In this document: positions 34,560-45,836 of the stretch, piece after piece
Layout of the letters: each line of letters starts with the position of its first letter
How positions within the stretch are numbered: position 1 is the stretch's first letter
Origin: Massospora cicadina
Taxonomy: Eukaryota; Entomophthoromycota; Entomophthoromycetes; Entomophthorales; Entomophthoraceae
Length of the DNA: 64,000 nucleotides
Direction of reading: 5' to 3'
Assembly: GCA_022478985.1 (NCBI GenBank)
Contig: JAKSZP010000167.1
Location: 97,572-161,571 of the forward strand
Notes under the pieces: model-generated
What the model saw: only the letters and a program-made list of their open reading frames with translations
What the model was told of the DNA's origin: nothing
Database searches by the model: none
Made by a program: the position numbers and the translations under genes

Positions 34560-36620
34560 AGATGGGACCACCTAGTGCTAAAAAACATGAAAGCAAATTT
34601 TATAGCTGCTACCCAAGAAGTAGTTAATATGTAAACCCTGTTGAAAGATGAACGCCACCATGTCTCTATTATGTTGGACTATTTTAATGGTCAATCCAGT
34701 GCATAAACTGCTGATATTATCATTGAAGAATGATAACCTCTTTTGTTGGAATCAGATACCAAGGGCGATGAGGAACTAAATATGCATGAATTGCCTAAGG
34801 TTTTTACCTCTTTTCTGGGCGTTAGAGATTTTGCTCATCCAGACAATATGGCGACTCCCCCCGAGCATTCAGACCTTATTTGCTAAACTCTGGTCCATTC
34901 CACAGGCAATACTAATGTTTATCCTACTCAGGTTCCCTTAAGCTCTTTACATGGGACACTCCAGAGGTTCAAGGGATGTTTGCTTCCACATCTCATCTTT
35001 TTTACTTAAAATGTGTTGGACATCTGCTATCTCAACTTCAGCAAAAGAATGGTGGAGATAAAAAAGAGTCCTAATTCAACAAATACGATTGGCCAATTAC
35101 ATTTCCGTTCTCAAGTAATATAAATCTAAATAAAAATAATGACAATATTGGGTAAAGTCCCTTGCCAATCCTCTGTGGAACCCTGCGAATTAGGGAAAAA
35201 CTTCTCCAAATACCAAATGGGGTTTAATCTCAAAATGAAGTAATTGATTTCTCCAACCATGCAGGCTATTCTGGGACATCTATCAAAGGGTACTCCCCCA
35301 GCCACATCTAGTCCCATTACAACACCTAAGCGGGGACCCTCTTTTTATAGGCTTGGCGGAGGTCCCCCAAGGTGCAATAATTTTAGCTAATGGGGATTAT
35401 CTAAAATATATTAGATCATTACTCCATGGGTACGTATTGCCTACCACTCATTCCCCATCCATCACTCAGCTAAATTGAAGCGAGTTTTACAAGCTTCAAT
35501 AGGCTGAATTCACATATTTCTTATTCAATTTGTAAAATGCTGTCCCAAACTTACCAATGAATTCCCCTTGGCCCTCAATACCATTTTAAATATTGAATGG
35601 TCAGATATCAAGAGGGTTTATTTTTCCCCATGTGGCGACACTAATAAAAAATTATAAAGCCCAACTTTCTATTTATTAGTGTTTTTTCCTTTTTACTAAA
35701 AAAAATTTTACTGTGAAATCCATCAGCGTCTAAGCACCAACGAGCATAAAAAAGCTGGCTTCCCACAGGATGTCATCTAGGAGCAACATAGGCTCATTAA
35801 CCTACAGCCATGAACCTCAAATTCATGTTAACCCTACTAACCTACCAAAGCTTATGAGAAGTTGGATGTGCACAATTTTACTAGTCTCTTTGAGATTAGT
35901 ATGGTTGGAGTATCGAAGAATGGTAAGTTGGCATTAATAATGATCTTTCAGTGTTCTGAAAGCTGAAGGTAGTTATGTTTAAACAACAGAAGGTTGGCAT
36001 TACCTACTGCAATGCTACGGAACTTCTTTTTTGGAGTTCAACTGGGGTAGGGCATATGACCACATGGAAAACAGAGCTCCTTAACACTCTTAATACTAAG
36101 ATGAAATTTGAAATCATTTTCTGAGCGCTTTTATTTGGAGGTACAAGCACTATCTGATATTAAGAATATTAATGAGTTTGCACTCAGATCTCTCAGTAAA
36201 ATTACTGTAAGCCTTAGGAAGACTTTATTGAGTTATGATTCCCATTCTAATTGTGAAGAACAGTATACCCATATGGTTAGTTATATCCAGTATAATGACA
36301 TCACTATTGAGACACCTAACAAGGTTAATGAGAGCCTCGTGAAATGTGGCCTTGTGGCCTCTCCCCAAAGAAAACATTCCCTCCACGGTATGGTCCTTAT
36401 TCAGATAATCCTGATGATATCCAGATTACCTGCAATTTTTGCAAAGAAAATTGGTCCATTATGCCAACTATTGTCATAATAAAAGTTTTAAACTCATGGT
36501 TCATTCTGTGAACCCTGTGGAAGATGTAAAAGTTGGAAAAGACAGGGCGTAGTAGAATTGGATTTTTTACATCTGCCTCCTCCAGAAAAATCCCAGGTGA
36601 GAACAAATCTCTAAAGCCTC
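34560..36620 (+). pseudogene. G2 gag, decayed
   Basis: The best part is 36108-36479 (ERFYLEVQALSDIKNINEF), followed by a CCHC knuckle that needs one base correction, CNFCKK then GHYANYCHNK, near 36430-36490. Upstream (34590-36100) many short frames with stops read in one direction (for example SSLHGTLQRFKGCLLPHL), consistent with a long degraded gag. No ATG can be chosen. Confidence 0.5.
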
Positions 36621-36859
36621 ATTCCATGAGATGAGAGAAATGATGCCAAGTTGCCTTCAGCAGTTTAAATTACAATGAATGACAGCGTAGTGGTAATTAC
36701 CCATTTACAGGAAAAACGTGAAGTTGAGTTGGTGGGAAAAGTAGTATCAAAGCTTTATGTTTAACATTTAAATCATCAAGCTTCCAATCCCTTCTTGTGA
36801 GGCCCCCAGGTTGACCAGGGTCCAAGTGGCTGTACCCATTGAGGCTTTGAAAGAATCTC

Positions 36860-37298
36860 CTTCTGTTATTCAAAGTCTTCAGTTTTCAGACAATTGAAAA
36901 AATTGTATTCCTTAAAATAAATCCTACTGTTGCTTATTTTTCTGAGTGTACATATAATGATATAAATGTAAATAAGCTCAAAGTCCAAGCTATTGTAGAC
37001 AATAGGGCACCTATTAAAATGTGTACAGTTGACTGGTAAAAAAACTGAGGCTTTCCTCATACATAGATCAAAAATCTATATACTGCCAGCCCTCATACCA
37101 CAAGCTTACCAAGGAGCGTGCAGTGCATTGCCGCTGCATTTCTGATCACTAGTAATCTCAACTAATGTCATTGTTTTTCCTAACCAAAATCATAAATTTC
37201 TAATTGGTACCACATTTATGAGGATATCTAGTCAAAGCCGATTTTGAAGAAAAGATGTTAGAGTTATTGGGTCTAACTCTTCCATTATTTTATAAATT
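36860..37298 (+). pseudogene. G2 aspartic protease, decayed
   Basis: The plus strand near 36945-37040 reads YNDINVNKLKVQAIVDNRAP and IKMCTVDW, corresponding to VNWVRVRTIVDSGAPINIVS in G5; the active-site DSG is DNR. The frame degenerates after 37060. L5 interrupts the following region at 37313. Confidence 0.6.
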
Positions 37299-37313
37299 AA
37301 AAGATAAGGCCCA

Positions 37314-40240
37314 GACACGTGGGTGGAAGAGGCAACTTTGGAAAAATCGTTTGTTGCACCATTTTGCGCGGACCCCATTTTCACATGGGCAACTTTCAAA
37401 AAAGACACCATCCGCCACTATCGCCATCTCTCATCCAGATGCTCACGAGCCACATCGGCGGTTATATCGCGCGTGCTGGCAGAATTGGCCCACTTGGAGT
37501 CCAACATTCCAGCCTCAGGATATAGCCCTGCATGGGGCCAGAAGTGGGCGGAGGCAGCAGCCCACCTCAACGCACTTGAAAGGCAACACAAACATTAGGT
37601 TTGTGTCCAATACAGGGCCACATGCATCACTAAAGGCGACAAGTGCACCACATACTTCTTCAAAAAAATTTTGCACCACGCCAGAGTGTGGCCTGCACAC
37701 AGGTGCGAAGATCAGATAATTCTATCGTGGACACACCAGCTGAAGTGGCAATCGAAACGCAAAGATATTACTCCAAGTTATACCAAGCCGAACCAATTCA
37801 GCCGGCCAAAATGGCAGAATTTCTCAACAGAGCTCATATCTGCACAGTTTTCCGAAACCCAGAAATAATGAATTTAATTACTCCGAACGAATTATGGACT
37901 ACCATTTGTGGTGCGCCAAACCGAAAATGCCCAGGCCCAGATAGCATTCCATATGAGTTCTACAAAAATATTTTAAACACATATCCCTATTGCTGCTAGC
38001 CTCACTCAACCAAAGCCTGTTGTAAACGTGCCTCCTACCAGGAGGACATGAGGCTTTTACAGTCACACCCTTCAAGAAAGGGGATAGGCTAGACTTAGCC
38101 AACTGGTGCCCCATTTCTCTAACAAACACAGACACCAAAATTTTAACAAAAATCATGGCTAACCGTTTAGGGACTGTAGCATCTGCCACCATCTCTCCAG
38201 AAAAATTCGGTTTCATCCCCAGAAGGTCGATTTGGGATAACGTGCATACTGTGGCTAATGTGTGTCAGTCCACAGCCTCTGGGGCACTTGTATTCTTGGA
38301 CCAACAAAAGGCCTATGATAGAGTAAACTGGGAATACCTTAGGGCCTGCCTACAACAATTCCGCCTACCTCCCTGCTTCATTAACTGGGTGATGCTGCTC
38401 ACGGAATCTGCAACAATGGCTGTGCGCAGCCCAGGTTTCCTAACGGAAGTAGTCCATCCTCAAAGGGGCCTGCGACAAGGGGACCCCCTGAGCCCACTCT
38501 TATACAACTTCAGCCTTGACCCACTACTGCGAAATGTGAATGCCCAACTCACTGGGGTCCATGTGCCAGGCCAAACCCCAGTCAAGATGATGACATTTGC
38601 AGATGATTGCATGGTGGGGGTGTCTAATAATAAAGATGCACGCGCGCTTGAAGCCCTCATCCAGGAATATTCCTGGGTAAGCAACGCGGCACTGAATGCC
38701 TTCAAAACTGAAATCATCCTCCTTGGTCGGTTTCAGAACTGCTGGGCCCCAGCAAGTAGTTCCCAACCCAGCCCAGCTGCTCGCCCAAGTCCACGCCTTA
38801 CTAACTCAAAACACAATGCACCACTGGTGCTCCCCTTTGTGCCGCGACCTACCATAGGACTGGTATGCCATCTGGGCGTGTGGTTGGAGGCAGGAGGATA
38901 CGCGTCAGCAGTAATGGAGGGCCATATACTGGACAACGTGACGAAGCGAATCGCCTATCTCAGAGCCCACCCTACTACCCTCACTGGCAGGGTTGTTCTT
39001 GCCAACTCTATGCTCCTATCCAAAGTCTGGTTTGGAGCCCATGTTATCCCCTTCTCCCCAAGCTTCTTCAAATCCCTGTATGCTTTGCTACAAGGATGGC
39101 TTTGGTCAGGCCGCCCTCCACCAGTATGGCTAGAGGTCATGTTTGGCCCTCATCATCATGGTGGCATGGGCCTACTTGACTTCAAAGCCCATGCCGCCAA
39201 GATCCTAGGCACCTGGATTGCAGCCGTCACTGCTCCCACACTCCCATCCCAACACTGGTCCTGCGCGGCCTGCTCCAACTTCTCCCGGGCCTTGGGCCTC
39301 AACAATCCATCAAACCCCCACTCCCTGATGAAATACCTCGCATCACACACATCAGCCACAGGTCCTCACGGGACCAAAACCCACTACAAACGAATCCTAC
39401 TCTCCATGCGAAGCGCAGAGTGGAGAATTCATATTAGTGGACATACAACCCGAAGAGGCCGCCCCTCTCCTCAGTTCACACAAGAGGTACAGGGGCTACC
39501 CATCCATGATGGCGTGATCCCCATTCGACCCCAAGTCCTATCCAGGGTGGACTACCTGGACATGATGGACATCCCTTATTCCACTGAGACCCAAAAGACT
39601 ATCTGGAAATACGCACACCATCCTCTGTTGCAGCCTCAAGTCCGTTCCCATGTGTGGCGCTGCCTAAGGCGGGTGTATCGTACAGCTGAGCGCTCTAATG
39701 CTTTACACTCATCCTGTGTCGTGTGTGGCCAGTATGGAACGCTGTTTCACCGCCTGGAGAAGTGCCCCACCTCTAAAGTAATATGGCGCGAAGTCCAACG
39801 TCTGCTAGGCCAGGATCAAACACATCCCTTCAGTCTGTCAAGAGATATGTTTGCTTCATCAATGGCCTCCCCCTCCCAACCTCCCTTCGTGCTCTGGTGG
39901 TTGCAATCGCCATGTGGACTATCCACACGATTGTCTTGGATGCCATCGCCGGATCCATCCCCACCCTCCCTGAAGCTGTACACAGATTCCGGTCTCATTT
40001 GGTGGATCACTTTCAAGCGTGGATGTTTGGATATCTCCCACCACGTCGCCGGCAGCTGGTCTCCTCCTGGTTCCCAGTCTGGTTCATCAAATCGGACCCC
40101 TTCCTCCACACGTGCTCAATAGTGGCTACGCCCCCTACACACGTTCCCTCCCCCTTCCCATAAGTGGCGTTCCCGCTGGCAACAAGAGATAGCATCGCTT
40201 CTCTGGGGTGCCTCACCTGGTACTGAGTTTTGTCTCGTCT
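37314..40240 (+). pseudogene. LINE L5 ORF2 fragment with a 655-codon open RT frame
   Basis: The frame 37643-37999 holds the pre-RT motif CPGPDSIPYEFYKNI. The frame 38155-40122 is uninterrupted for 655 codons and starts in RT: IMANRLGTVASATISPEKFG, LDQQKAYDRVNWEYLRACLQ, QRGLRQGDPLSPLLYNFSLD and MMTFADDCMVGVSN (FADD intact). It continues through GRVVLANSMLLSKVWFGAH to the zinc motif CVVCGQYGTLFHRLEKCP and VIWREVQRLLGQDQ. The last 240 codons or so end in a shifted frame (39783-40163 holds the normal C-terminus AMWTIHTIVLDAIAG). Lacking ORF1 and endonuclease, it cannot move alone. Confidence 0.92.
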
Positions 40241-40298
40241 GAGTCATATTTGGAAGTGTCCGTCCCATGGTCGGCCTTCCCCGCAATAAATTTAAAAT
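37314..40298 (+). mobile_element. 5'-truncated LINE L5 (2.99 kb), youngest-looking ORF2
   Basis: It is flanked by an exact 15-bp TSD, aaaagataaggccca, at 37299-37313 and 40299-40313. It begins after the endonuclease domain, so about 2.3 kb of 5' sequence is missing. The 3' end is GGTCGGCCTTCCCCGCAATAAATTTAAAAT. It sits between the protease and RT of G2. Confidence 0.95.
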
Positions 40299-40313
40299 AA
40301 AAGATAAGGCCCA

Positions 40314-40899
40314 AAAGGTTTGAAATCTGGGGTTTGACAACCTTGTATATAAAAAATGTATAGTGCAAATTTACTTTCTAGGTGCTATGTGGCCATACTT
40401 GGCAATTACCAAATCAGATTGTGGAATCTAAGGTTTATCCATACACTAAATTATAACCTAACCATTCCAGCGGGTCTTCAATTCATAATGGGGACTGAGA
40501 TTAACTTAAAAATTCCCCAAGAATTAAATGGCGAGATAATCACTCAAGTTTGGAAGATCAAACTTGGAACAGGTCGCTGCACTTAGGTTTATCCTTCCAG
40601 ACCATGGGAAAGTCCAAGTGCTTTTAGATATCTGTATCCTTGTTCTGTGCAAATTAAGTGACATCATATAGTCGCTTTTGTTCATATTTTATCCATTATA
40701 AGAATCAAGTATTTATGACTTTGGAAAATAAGTGAACTGGGACCCAATGGCAATGAGCGTCAATTAAAATTGTTCGCTAGTACCTTAATAATGCCTTTCT
40801 GGGTAATCAGAGATTAACTTGAATTAGTGTTGGCCCTATTCAAGAAGTATAGTATTATTTTTGCTAAAAGATGCCTATGATTTGGGTTAAGCACAATGT
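40314..40899 (+). other. G2 protease-RT spacer, decayed
   Basis: After the L5 TSD, G2 sequence resumes. A short frame at 40356-40586 contains TIPAGLQFIMGTEINLKIPQ, possibly the polyprotein linker before RT. No domain is recognisable. Confidence 0.4.
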
Positions 40900-42193
40900 T
40901 TATACTAGATCGATATTGTAAATTCCTTTTAATTTGCCTCCATCATATTAGGCACAACAAAGGCGGTTGAAGTTATTAAACGTAAAATCAACAAACTCAA
41001 TCAGCAGTGTATGTTAGTGCCCTCCAAGAGTCCTTGGGCAGCCTGTGTTGTTTTAAAAAGAATAAAGGATTAGATTGAGTGAAAATAGACTATCAACAGC
41101 TCAACTATATAACCAAGAAAGATTCCTACCCTTTATCCTAAAATGATGCATTAGACACTTGGACGCGCACAGTATTTTATGCTATGGATTAAATATGGGT
41201 GTATTGGCAGATTGAGGTGCCAAAGGAGGAACAGGAGAGTGCGCTATGATTACTACTTAAGGTCTTATACCAGCCCACTAGTATGTTGCAAGGATGTGTA
41301 AAGCCCTGGAAACATTCCAGCACACTATGGATGGCATAATTTTTTTGATTTTCTCCTGTGTAAGTTTTTATATGATATAAATTTTTTTACAGAACGTTTA
41401 CATAGCATTTGCAGCATTTAAAAGAATATTTCCGCCACCTGGCTAAGGCTGATCTGAAAAATCAAACCCCATAAGTGCAATTTATTTAACAAACAACTTG
41501 AGTATCTGGGGTTGGTCATTGGCAAACAATGCTTATGACCATCCCGCTAAGGTTAAGGATATCAAAAAAATGTCACTGCCAAGTAACAAGCGTGATATTC
41601 CTGGGATTTTAACAATACTCAGCTACTATTACCAGCTTGAGAAGAACTTTAGTAAAACAGGTGAACTGTTGTCCCACCTTCTCAAGACTGGGTACCGTTC
41701 AAATGGATAGAAGACTGACAGCTGGTATATAGCCTGCTAATAATATGCCTAACCCAAGCGCTATATCTGATGTACCTAGCCTTTGATAGCCCATTCATTA
41801 TTCAAGTGGAGGCATCCCTCACCACCATAGTGATAAGTTAACTCAGTTTAATATTGAGGGGATAACACTACATTGCTTTCTTCATCCAGATGATAATATA
41901 CTTGAATGAAGTTATACTGTTACATAAAAGGAGTGCCTATATGTCATTTACTCTTGTAAATTTCATAGGTTTAATCCTTGGGGTGCATTTCTTGTGGTAA
42001 CTAACCATGCCTTTCTACACTTCTTACATAATCTTAAGGAACTCAAAGGATGGTTGGCCCACTGATCCTAGAAATTACAAGCCTAAAACTTTTAAAATCA
42101 ACACCAACCTAGTGTTAAGCTTTAAAAGTGGATGGACTCTACCATCTTCCCACTGTAGCCTTAAAGGACAAAACAGGTAACATATTCTATGAC
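40900..42193 (+). pseudogene. G2 reverse transcriptase and RNase H, decayed
   Basis: Near 41075-41130 the plus strand reads VKIDYQQLNYITKKDSYPL, then FYAMD and VYWQIEVPKEEQES around 41170-41240, matching the gypsy RT palm start (DYxxLN, YAMDL, GYWQI). The frame at 41498-41710 (DIPGILTILSYYYQLEKNFS) is the connection region (FLGLxxYYRxF in family members). From 41760 LAFDSPFIIQVEASL marks the RNase H start. The YLDD box is not readable. Many stops. Confidence 0.65.
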
Positions 42194-42208
42194 ATAATAA
42201 TTACTCAG

Positions 42209-42506
42209 AGGGGGTGGAAGGTGAGTCAGTAAGGGCTTATGGCTACCAACCTGAAGGTTGCAGGTCCGATTCCCACCATTTGCACATTGATCGGGGTGCC
42301 AGCCAAAGATAGCTATTGGCGGTTAGTAGGTCTAATAACACGAAAACCTTACCCATGATGTAACCAGAAAAATTTGAGTCCTGATCTGGAGGTGGAAAAA
42401 CTTTCTTTGACAGAGTTGACCCTGTTCAGGTTTCATTTCATTTCTTTCTTTCAGTAATGCCTGTCCCCTGGTCAGCTTGCCTTGGTTAAATAAAAAAAAT
42501 AAAAAA
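42209..42506 (+). mobile_element. tRNA-derived SINE copy S1 (298 bp)
   Basis: The flanking TSDs are ataataattactcag (42194-42208) and ataatgattactcag (42507-42521), 14/15. The head has a pol III A box-like TGAGTCAGTAAGG at 42222-42234 and a B box GGTCCGATTCC at 42263-42273. The body is unrelated to LINE coding sequence. The 3' end, GTCCCCTGGTCAGCTTGCC then TTGGTTAAATAAAAAAAATA, resembles the LINE 3' terminus. Confidence 0.88.
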
Positions 42507-42521
42507 ATAATGATTACTCAG

Positions 42522-44018
42522 CAATATGGTAAAGAACCTGTTAAGGTTCAACGAACGTTGAACAAAATGATGCAGTTTACTTTTGTTGAGAATAAAGATT
42601 GTACAAGGTTATTGACAAACAACCCTTTTGTTCACTAGGCCCATTGAACAGATGGACTTGATTATCACCGCCTATAAGTCAACAGGGCATGGTCAATATA
42701 TTCAAATACTCGACTAATTTAGGATCACATTAATATTAGGATTAAGTGTCTTATGATATCCATGAGACTCCCAGTTGCCATCAAGAATGCCAAGCTCAAG
42801 CACCCTACCAGAAGTACACTTCCTATCAATCAGATAAACCCAATTTTCCTGGCAAAATATCTTTATTGACGTTGTGAGGCCCTTGGCTACTACTTCTGGG
42901 CAATTAAATATTTCATTGTAGGGGGGTGGAAGGTGAGTCAGTAAGGGTGTACAGCTACCAACCTGAAGGTTGTGGGTTCAATTCTCACCCTTCACACATC
43001 AATCAGGGTGCAAGCCAAAGGAAGCTATTGGCGGTTAGTAGGTCTAATAACACAAAAACCTTACCCATGACATAACCAGAAAAATTTGAGTCCCAATATG
43101 GAGGTGGAAAAACTTTCTTCAATATAGTTGACCCTGTTCAGGCTTCAAGTCATTTCTTTATTTCATTTCTTTCTTTCAGTAATGCCTGTCCCCTGGTCAG
43201 CTTGCCTCTGTTAAATAAAATATTTCATCATGGCCATTGATCACCTCACCAAGTGGGTAAAGCCAAAGCAGTCAGAGTCTTAGGGGCCATGATTACTGCT
43301 ACGTATTTCCTTAAATATATTATTTACTGGCATGGATGCCACCAATTTTTATTGACTGACAAGGGAACTAATCTCATGTTCCAGATGATTGCTAAGCTTA
43401 ATGAATTAATGGGTATAAGAGTGTATTATCTCCCCTTATCATCCCAAGATTAATGACTCCATCAAGTGAGTTAATGGTACTCTTGTTGGTATTTTAGTAA
43501 ATTAGTTATAGAAAAACGTCCAGCTGGAACTTTTCTTTCCTTACGTTGTATTTGCATACAACATAGCATACACTCAGCCATGGGTCACTCTATTTGCGTT
43601 ACTTCATGGGTAAGCAACCTATGCTGACCCACTTTTTGTACTCCTTTATTTACATTAGAGAGCTTGAGTCCTAGCAGATACCTTAGTTAGCTCGCACAAA
43701 CATTAGTTCAGCTACAAATATCGCCTACTCCAACACGCTGGCTCAGAGAACTAAGGCTAGAGCACGTAATAACAAAGTCTTCCAGAGATTACCTACTTTT
43801 GGTGTAGGGGAACTGGTTTGGTATTGTGACAATATGGCTTTGGAAAAACTAGAAGACTAGCACATATTTAAGAAGTCATTTGATATCATAAAGGAGACAT
43901 ATACGGTTGCCTAAAATATGAAAAATTCCACTAAAGGCCGTCTTATCAATTAAGTGCATGCTAAATTACATAAAAAGTAATACCCACTATTGTAATTTCG
44001 TGAGAAAATTCAATAATC
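42522..44018 (+). pseudogene. G2 integrase, interrupted by SINE S2
   Basis: The N-terminal zinc region is decayed (SCHQECQAQAPYQKY near 42770-42830). The core begins IFIDVVRPLATTSGQLNIS (42855-42915), is split by S2, and resumes IMAIDHLTKWVKAKAV at 43229. It then reads WHGCHQFLLTDKGTNLMFQM (second catalytic Asp) and VYYLPLSSQD. A later stretch, LPTFGVGELVWYCDNMALEK near 43790-43850, is C-terminal. G3 cuts the gene at 44018. Confidence 0.8.
42917..43217 (+). mobile_element. tRNA-derived SINE copy S2 (301 bp)
   Basis: The TSD aaatatttcat lies at 42906-42916 and 43218-43228. The head matches S1 (GGTGGAAGGTGAGTCAGTAA), with B box GGTTCAATTCT at 42975-42985. Conserved body motifs are TATTGGCGGTTAGTAGGTCT and GAGGTGGAAAAACTTTCTT. 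The tail is GTCCCCTGGTCAGCTTGCC then TCTGTTAAATAAAA. Removing it rejoins G2 integrase coding sequence (LNIS-IMAIDHLTKW). Confidence 0.9.
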
Positions 44019-44471
44019 AGGCGCTACAAAGGCTACAAAGTTATTAGTTTAGTTGCATTAATGGATTCCAATCAAAAATTTGACCTTAGTTAACCAAAAG
44101 GTAACTACATGAGACAAAGTATCTGGTGTTTTATTAGTTAGAATTTAGAGATATAGGAGAGGACTTAGTAGATCTTTGTAAGGATTTTAGTGCTTCAAAG
44201 TAGGTAAGATCTTATCTATTAGGGGACCAATATGGCTGATTATCCCATACAAAACAATTTTTGTTAGATGAAATCAACCTTCGCCTCATGGGATCAACCC
44301 TTTTGAAATGCTTAACCTCCTTGGAAGGTTTAGCGCCTTCAGGAGGATGAGACTAATAACTCTGAAGAATTGATCATTGGTCTAAAACATAACTGGATAT
44401 ATCTGGCGGATTTTATAATCTTATTAGTCCAAGATGCCAAACCTCAATACGGATTAGAATTGGTCATTGCA
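44019..44471 (-). repeat. G3 3' LTR (about 450 bp)
   Basis: It aligns with 54203-54703 along its length, including TTTTATTAGTTAGAATTTAG, GGATCAACCCTTTTGAAATG and TATATCTGGCGGATTTTATA. Minus-strand start is TGCAATGACC against TGCACTAAAC in the other copy. It is shorter than its partner by about 50 bp because of small deletions. Confidence 0.85.
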
Positions 44472-44579
44472 GTTGAAATTTCCAAAGATGCCTCCCTCAA
44501 TATCTTGCCTAGGGGGGCACATACTTACAAAGAAATCTACTATGGACTCTATTGATAAGAGTTCCAGTGTTATCAGCTG

Positions 44580-45599
44580 AAATGGAGTATTTAATACCCT
44601 GACGATAGATTATTCAATAGGGTCCAGACAATAAGGTATTGAGTTTGTAAATTTGTCCTCCAGATCTATGATGATAAAAGAGTACAAGATCCCTGATCTG
44701 ATATTTTAGTAAAGTAGGTCGAATCACATTGGTTCTAGTTCCCTCTTTTAAGGTTGTAGCAGCAAGAGAACTCAAGGCTAAGGCTTGTATTCTGATAATC
44801 TCATCAGCTAACCTTCTCATAGCTAAATTATTGGCTTATGGGGTAGCAGTATCAAGTATAGTTTGTACACTGGAGGGTAAAATAGGATCCTGACCATACA
44901 GAGCCTTGAAAGGAGACATTCCAATTATACAATAATAGCTAACCCTGTAAGCTAAAATTGCGCTAGGTAAGTATATATTCCATCTACTAGGGTCAGTTGA
45001 AGCCATCTTTTAAAATGGCTACCAGGGTACCATTAGCTCGTTCAACAGCACCATTAGTATAAGGATTATAAGGAGCTGTAAATGACTGATAGGTACCCAT
45101 CAATTTAGTAAGCTCAAATACTAACTGTGAAATGAAATTGAACTCATTTTTAGATGATAGTACTTTTAGTATACCATATTGGGTGAAAACTTGCTTAAAA
45201 AGAAGGACGCAGTAGACTTAGTGGTGACAGTGGAAACAGAGACAGCCTCAATCCATTTGGTAAAATGTTCAATAGCTAAAATGATATAGCGGTGTACATA
45301 AGTAGCAGTAGGAAGGGGACCGAATACATCAATACTCATAATAGAAAAAGGTTCTGAAGGTCCCACAATTTTATGTTGATAAATCGGATTACCACTATGA
45401 TGTTTTTGGCAAGTGAGACAAGTTTTTAACACATCATGCACAGTTTCCATCATAAAATCCCAATAACATTGATTTTTCAACAACTGTAAAGTCTTCACGA
45501 CAGCTCCATGCCCCACATCTTGATGAGTCTCCATAATGGTATTAGTCCTAGCAGAAGGCTGAATAAAAGGTAGCCATTTAGATCCCAACTTTTTATAGA
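44580..45599 (-). pseudogene. G3 integrase (zinc domain, core, C-terminus)
   Basis: The frame at 45166-45588 reads GSKWLPFIQPSARTNTIMET, GHGAVVKTLQLLKNQCYW, CLTCQKHHSG (HHCC region), then FSIMSIDVFGPLPTATYVHR and EHFTKWIEAVSV (core with first Asp). Downstream, 44900-45160 has a TQYGI...S-type core and 44614-44820 the C-terminal part (LKYQIRDLVLFYHHRSGGQ). The codons KKLG just before are duplicated around H2. Stops separate the segments. Confidence 0.88.
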
Positions 45600-45836
45600 T
45601 TTTTAAATTTTATTCTAGGTACACCAACCAGGAGTCAGAAATTGCCAATACTTAATGAGAAAAAGAACTGAACAAAAGAATTGAATGGATCAAAAACCAA
45701 AAACCAACCAAAATAAAAAGCCAAAATAAAATTCCAACCAGGAGGAAAGTGGAATACCGCTAACCCACCATGGAAGAGGGTGAGGGGGATTGGGCACCAC
45801 TTCTAAAGACATCTTTGGCTAGTAAGCATCACTGTA

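Noticed and set aside
42222..42290. Possible tRNA gene at the head of S1 (and again near 42934-43000)
   Set aside because: A and B box-like sequences are present, but there is no closed acceptor stem or clean anticodon arm. The segment is joined to a SINE body with TSDs, so it is a SINE head and not a tRNA gene.
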